This document shows positions 61,797 through 64,000 of a DNA stretch of 64,000 bases, in pieces. The stretch is from NCBI RefSeq assembly GCF_900142565.1, contig NZ_FRBH01000009.1, positions 62,001-126,000 of the forward strand, read 5' to 3'. Position numbers and translations under genes: made by a program. The notes under the pieces were generated by a model that saw nothing but the letters and a program-made list of their open reading frames with translations, searched no databases and was not told the origin of the DNA. This DNA is from Chishuiella changwenlii (GTDB lineage Bacteria; Bacteroidota; Bacteroidia; Flavobacteriales; Weeksellaceae). Within the stretch, counting starts at the first letter, position 1. Each line of letters opens with the position of its first letter.

Positions 61797-63326
61797 TTAA
61801 AAGTTAAATTTAATTCCTTGTGCCAATGGAACATCCGTAGAATAATTAATTGTGTTTGTCTGTCTTCTCATGTAAGCTTTCCAAGCATCAGAACCAGACT
61901 CTCTTCCTCCTCCAGTTTCTTTTTCGCCGCCAAATGCGCCACCAATTTCTGCTCCAGAAGTACCGATGTTTACATTAGCAATTCCACAATCCGATCCTTG
62001 TTGACTTAGAAATAGTTCGGCTTCTCTAAGATTATTTGTCATAATTGCAGAAGATAAACCTTGTTTTACATTGTTCTGAATTTCAATTGCATTCATTACA
62101 TCTCCTTTGTATTTTATTAAATATAATATGGGAGCAAATGTTTCTTTCTGAACGATTTTATAATCATTTTCTACTTCAGCAATAACTGGTTTTACATAAC
62201 AATTACTAGAATAATCTTTACCTTCTAAGACACCCGTTTCAACTAAAATTTTACCACCCTCTTTATTTATTTCATCTAATGCCAATAAATATGATTCTAC
62301 AGCGTCTGTATCTATTAATGGACCTACGTGATTAGCTGAATCTAATGGATTTCCTATTTTTATTTGTTTATAAGCATTCACCAAAGCATCTTTAACTTTA
62401 TCAAAAATACTTTCGTGGACAATTAATCTTCTTGTTGTTGTACAACGTTGTCCGGCAGTACCCACAGCACCAAAAACGACAGCTGTAAGCATAATTTTTA
62501 AATCTGCATCTGGTGTAACAATAATTGCATTGTTCCCTCCTAGTTCTAAAATTGTTTTACCTAAACGTGCTGCAACAACTTTATTAACTTCTATTCCCAT
62601 TCTTGTTGATCCTGTAGCAGAAACCAAAGCAACTTTTTTATCATGAGAAATTAATTCACCTATTTCCTTATCTCCAATTACTAAAGAAGAAACGCCTTCT
62701 ACAATATTATTTTGTTTTAGAACTTCGGCTAATATTTTTTGACAAGCAATTGCACAAAACGGTGTCTTTTCGCTAGGTTTCCAAATGACAACATTTCCGC
62801 AAACCAAAGCTAAACATGTATTCCATGCCCAAACAGCCACAGGAAAATTAAAAGCTGAGATAATACCAACAATTCCTAATGGGTGATACTGATCATACAT
62901 TCTATGCATTGGTCTTTCGGAATGGATTGTTGCACCATATAATTGACGAGATAAACCTATAGCAAAGTCGCATATATCTATCATTTCTTGGACTTCACCT
63001 AAACCTTCCTGATAAGATTTTCCCATTTCATAAGAAACAAGCTTACCTAAAAACTCTTTTTTCTCTCTTAGTTTTTCTCCAAATTGTCGAATAATTTCTC
63101 CTCTTTTAGGAGCTGGTAATAATCGCCATTCTTTAAAAGCATCTTCAGAAAATTTAATTACTTTTTCATAGTCAGCTTTTGTTGAAGTTTTTACTTTTCC
63201 AATTAGCTTACCATCTACTGGTGAATGAGACAATAGTTCATTTCCATTAGCAAACCAATTTTCTCCAGCAGAAGTTCCTAAATTATCAGTTAAAATTTTC
63301 AACTCTTTTAATTCACGTTCTATCAT
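61797..63326 (-). CDS. 2-Aminoadipate 6-semialdehyde dehydrogenase (ALDH7/AmaB-like)
   Basis: 509 residues. NAD-binding and active-site motifs: AFNFPVAVWAWNTCLALVCG, GSTRMGIEV, the glutamate LELGGNNAIIV and the nucleophile Cys in GTAGQRCTTTRRL (~300). GGGRESGSDAWKAYMRR at the end is typical of ALDH7 (antiquitin/AmaB). It oxidises the product of the adjacent lysine 6-aminotransferase to 2-aminoadipate. It heads the two-gene operon and is divergent from the acyl-CoA dehydrogenase at 63470. Confidence 0.92.
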   Translation of the reverse strand: MIERELKELKILTDNLGTSAGENWFANGNELLSHSPVDGKLIGKVKTSTKADYEKVIKFSEDAFKEWRLLPAPKRGEIIRQFGEKLREKKEFLGKLVSYEMGKSYQEGLGEVQEMIDICDFAIGLSRQLYGATIHSERPMHRMYDQYHPLGIVGIISAFNFPVAVWAWNTCLALVCGNVVIWKPSEKTPFCAIACQKILAEVLKQNNIVEGVSSLVIGDKEIGELISHDKKVALVSATGSTRMGIEVNKVVAARLGKTILELGGNNAIIVTPDADLKIMLTAVVFGAVGTAGQRCTTTRRLIVHESIFDKVKDALVNAYKQIKIGNPLDSANHVGPLIDTDAVESYLLALDEINKEGGKILVETGVLEGKDYSSNCYVKPVIAEVENDYKIVQKETFAPILYLIKYKGDVMNAIEIQNNVKQGLSSAIMTNNLREAELFLSQQGSDCGIANVNIGTSGAEIGGAFGGEKETGGGRESGSDAWKAYMRRQTNTINYSTDVPLAQGIKFNF

Positions 63327-63469
63327 TTTTTTGTGTTATTTTGTGGTTATATTGTTTTACCTAAAGTATATAAAAAATTCGTAAATCAAAAACATAAAAC
63401 AAATAATATTCATATTATATTTACATTTAATGAACATAATTTTAGATTAATAATAAAAAACTGCATAAA

Positions 63470-64000
63470 ATGAAATTAACAACAGACTACTATGATATAG
63501 ATGATTTATTATCGACTGAACACAAATTAATCAGACAATCGGTTAGAGATTTTGTAGATAACGAAATAAAACCAGTTATTGATGATGCCGCGCAACACCA
63601 TCATGATATTCCAGATTTAATGAAAAAATTAGGTTCTGTTGGTGCTTTAGGACCATATATTCCAGAAGAATATGGAGGTGCAGGATTAGATCAGATGTCT
63701 TATGGTCTAATTATGCAAGAATTAGAACGTGGAGATTCGGCAGTTCGTTCTGCAGCATCTGTACAATCTTCTTTAGTTATGTATCCTATTTATACGTATG
63801 GTTCCGAAGAACAAAAACGTCAGTTTCTTCCGAAATTAGCTTCTGGAGATTTTATTGGAAGCTTTGGGTTAACAGAACCAAATCATGGTTCTAATCCAGG
63901 CGGAATGGAAACTAAATTAACGAAAGATGGCGAAAATTACAGATTAAATGGAGCGAAAATGTGGATTACCAACTCTCCTATTTGTGACATTGCAGTTGTT
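63470..64000 (+). CDS. Acyl-CoA dehydrogenase, glutaryl-CoA type (5' part; cut by window edge)
   Basis: 177 codons from the ATG at 63470 open to the right edge. LLSTEHKLIRQSVRDFVDNE is the N-terminal helix domain, GPYIPEEYGGAGLDQMSYGL and SFGLTEPNHGSNPGGMETKL (FAD-contact strand) lead into AKMWITNSPICDIAVV. The GSNPGGM context is that of glutaryl-CoA dehydrogenase rather than short-chain ACADs. The divergent lysine genes support glutaryl-CoA oxidation in the same pathway. The C-terminal catalytic base is not in view. Confidence 0.82.
   Translation, partial: MKLTTDYYDIDDLLSTEHKLIRQSVRDFVDNEIKPVIDDAAQHHHDIPDLMKKLGSVGALGPYIPEEYGGAGLDQMSYGLIMQELERGDSAVRSAASVQSSLVMYPIYTYGSEEQKRQFLPKLASGDFIGSFGLTEPNHGSNPGGMETKLTKDGENYRLNGAKMWITNSPICDIAVV

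Overview
The window is AT-rich bacterial DNA from the Bacteroidota, most likely a member of Flavobacteriia (Weeksellaceae-like). The signs are a type IX secretion (T9SS) C-terminal sorting domain, the gliding/T9SS lipoprotein SprE, HmuY-family haem proteins, a CzcA-TolC fusion pump, TAnnTTTG promoter elements and an almost complete lack of Shine-Dalgarno sites. Genus and species cannot be fixed from the sequence alone. No rRNA, tRNA, CRISPR array, integrase or transposase was seen.

Layout. 1-8.8 kb: a TolC gene cut by the left edge, its divergent AraC regulator, then an envelope block (PAP2 phosphatase, BamA/TamA-like barrel, and a porin/Dabb/cupin operon) next to a divergent OmpR-type two-component system. 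8.9-18.1 kb: exported beta-propeller protein, Ala/Lys-rich lipoprotein, GNAT, a TonB receptor/HmuY/T9SS-HmuY haem operon and a large exported protein. 18.1-30.4 kb: repeat-rich spacer, thioesterase and GH3 pair, sprE, DUF1697, a class A beta-lactamase, a long palindromic repeat array, DinB, acyl-CoA ligase, an NtrC-type regulator and two lipoproteins. 30.5-39.4 kb: a CzcA-type metal efflux module with a Cys/His-rich exported protein, and a LytS/LytTR pair. 39.4-48.6 kb: cyclophilin, CocE-like hydrolase, DUF1801/DUF2461 genes, two YceI genes around a DODA-type dioxygenase, and fumC. 48.7-52.8 kb: a defence locus of SIR2, HerA ATPase and an Mrr-like nuclease. 53.1-64 kb: flavin monooxygenase, aldo/keto reductase, unknown genes, a second repeat array, a porin, HAD and alpha/beta hydrolases, then a lysine catabolism set (lysine 6-aminotransferase, semialdehyde dehydrogenase, and a divergent glutaryl-CoA-dehydrogenase-like gene cut by the right edge).

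Two points deserve most attention. First, three promoters beside the OmpR-type two-component system (PAP2, BamA-like, porin operon) each carry an 11-bp-period direct repeat of TTAGAA. This looks like a local envelope regulon of that response regulator. Second, the SIR2-HerA antiphage pair has its own well-formed promoter and is followed by a PD-(D/E)XK nuclease gene that may be a third component. Other oddities are a 20-residue tandem repeat at the end of SprE, an apparently intact signal peptide buried inside the pump fusion, an NtrC regulator with no DNA-binding domain, and two families of palindromic intergenic repeats.
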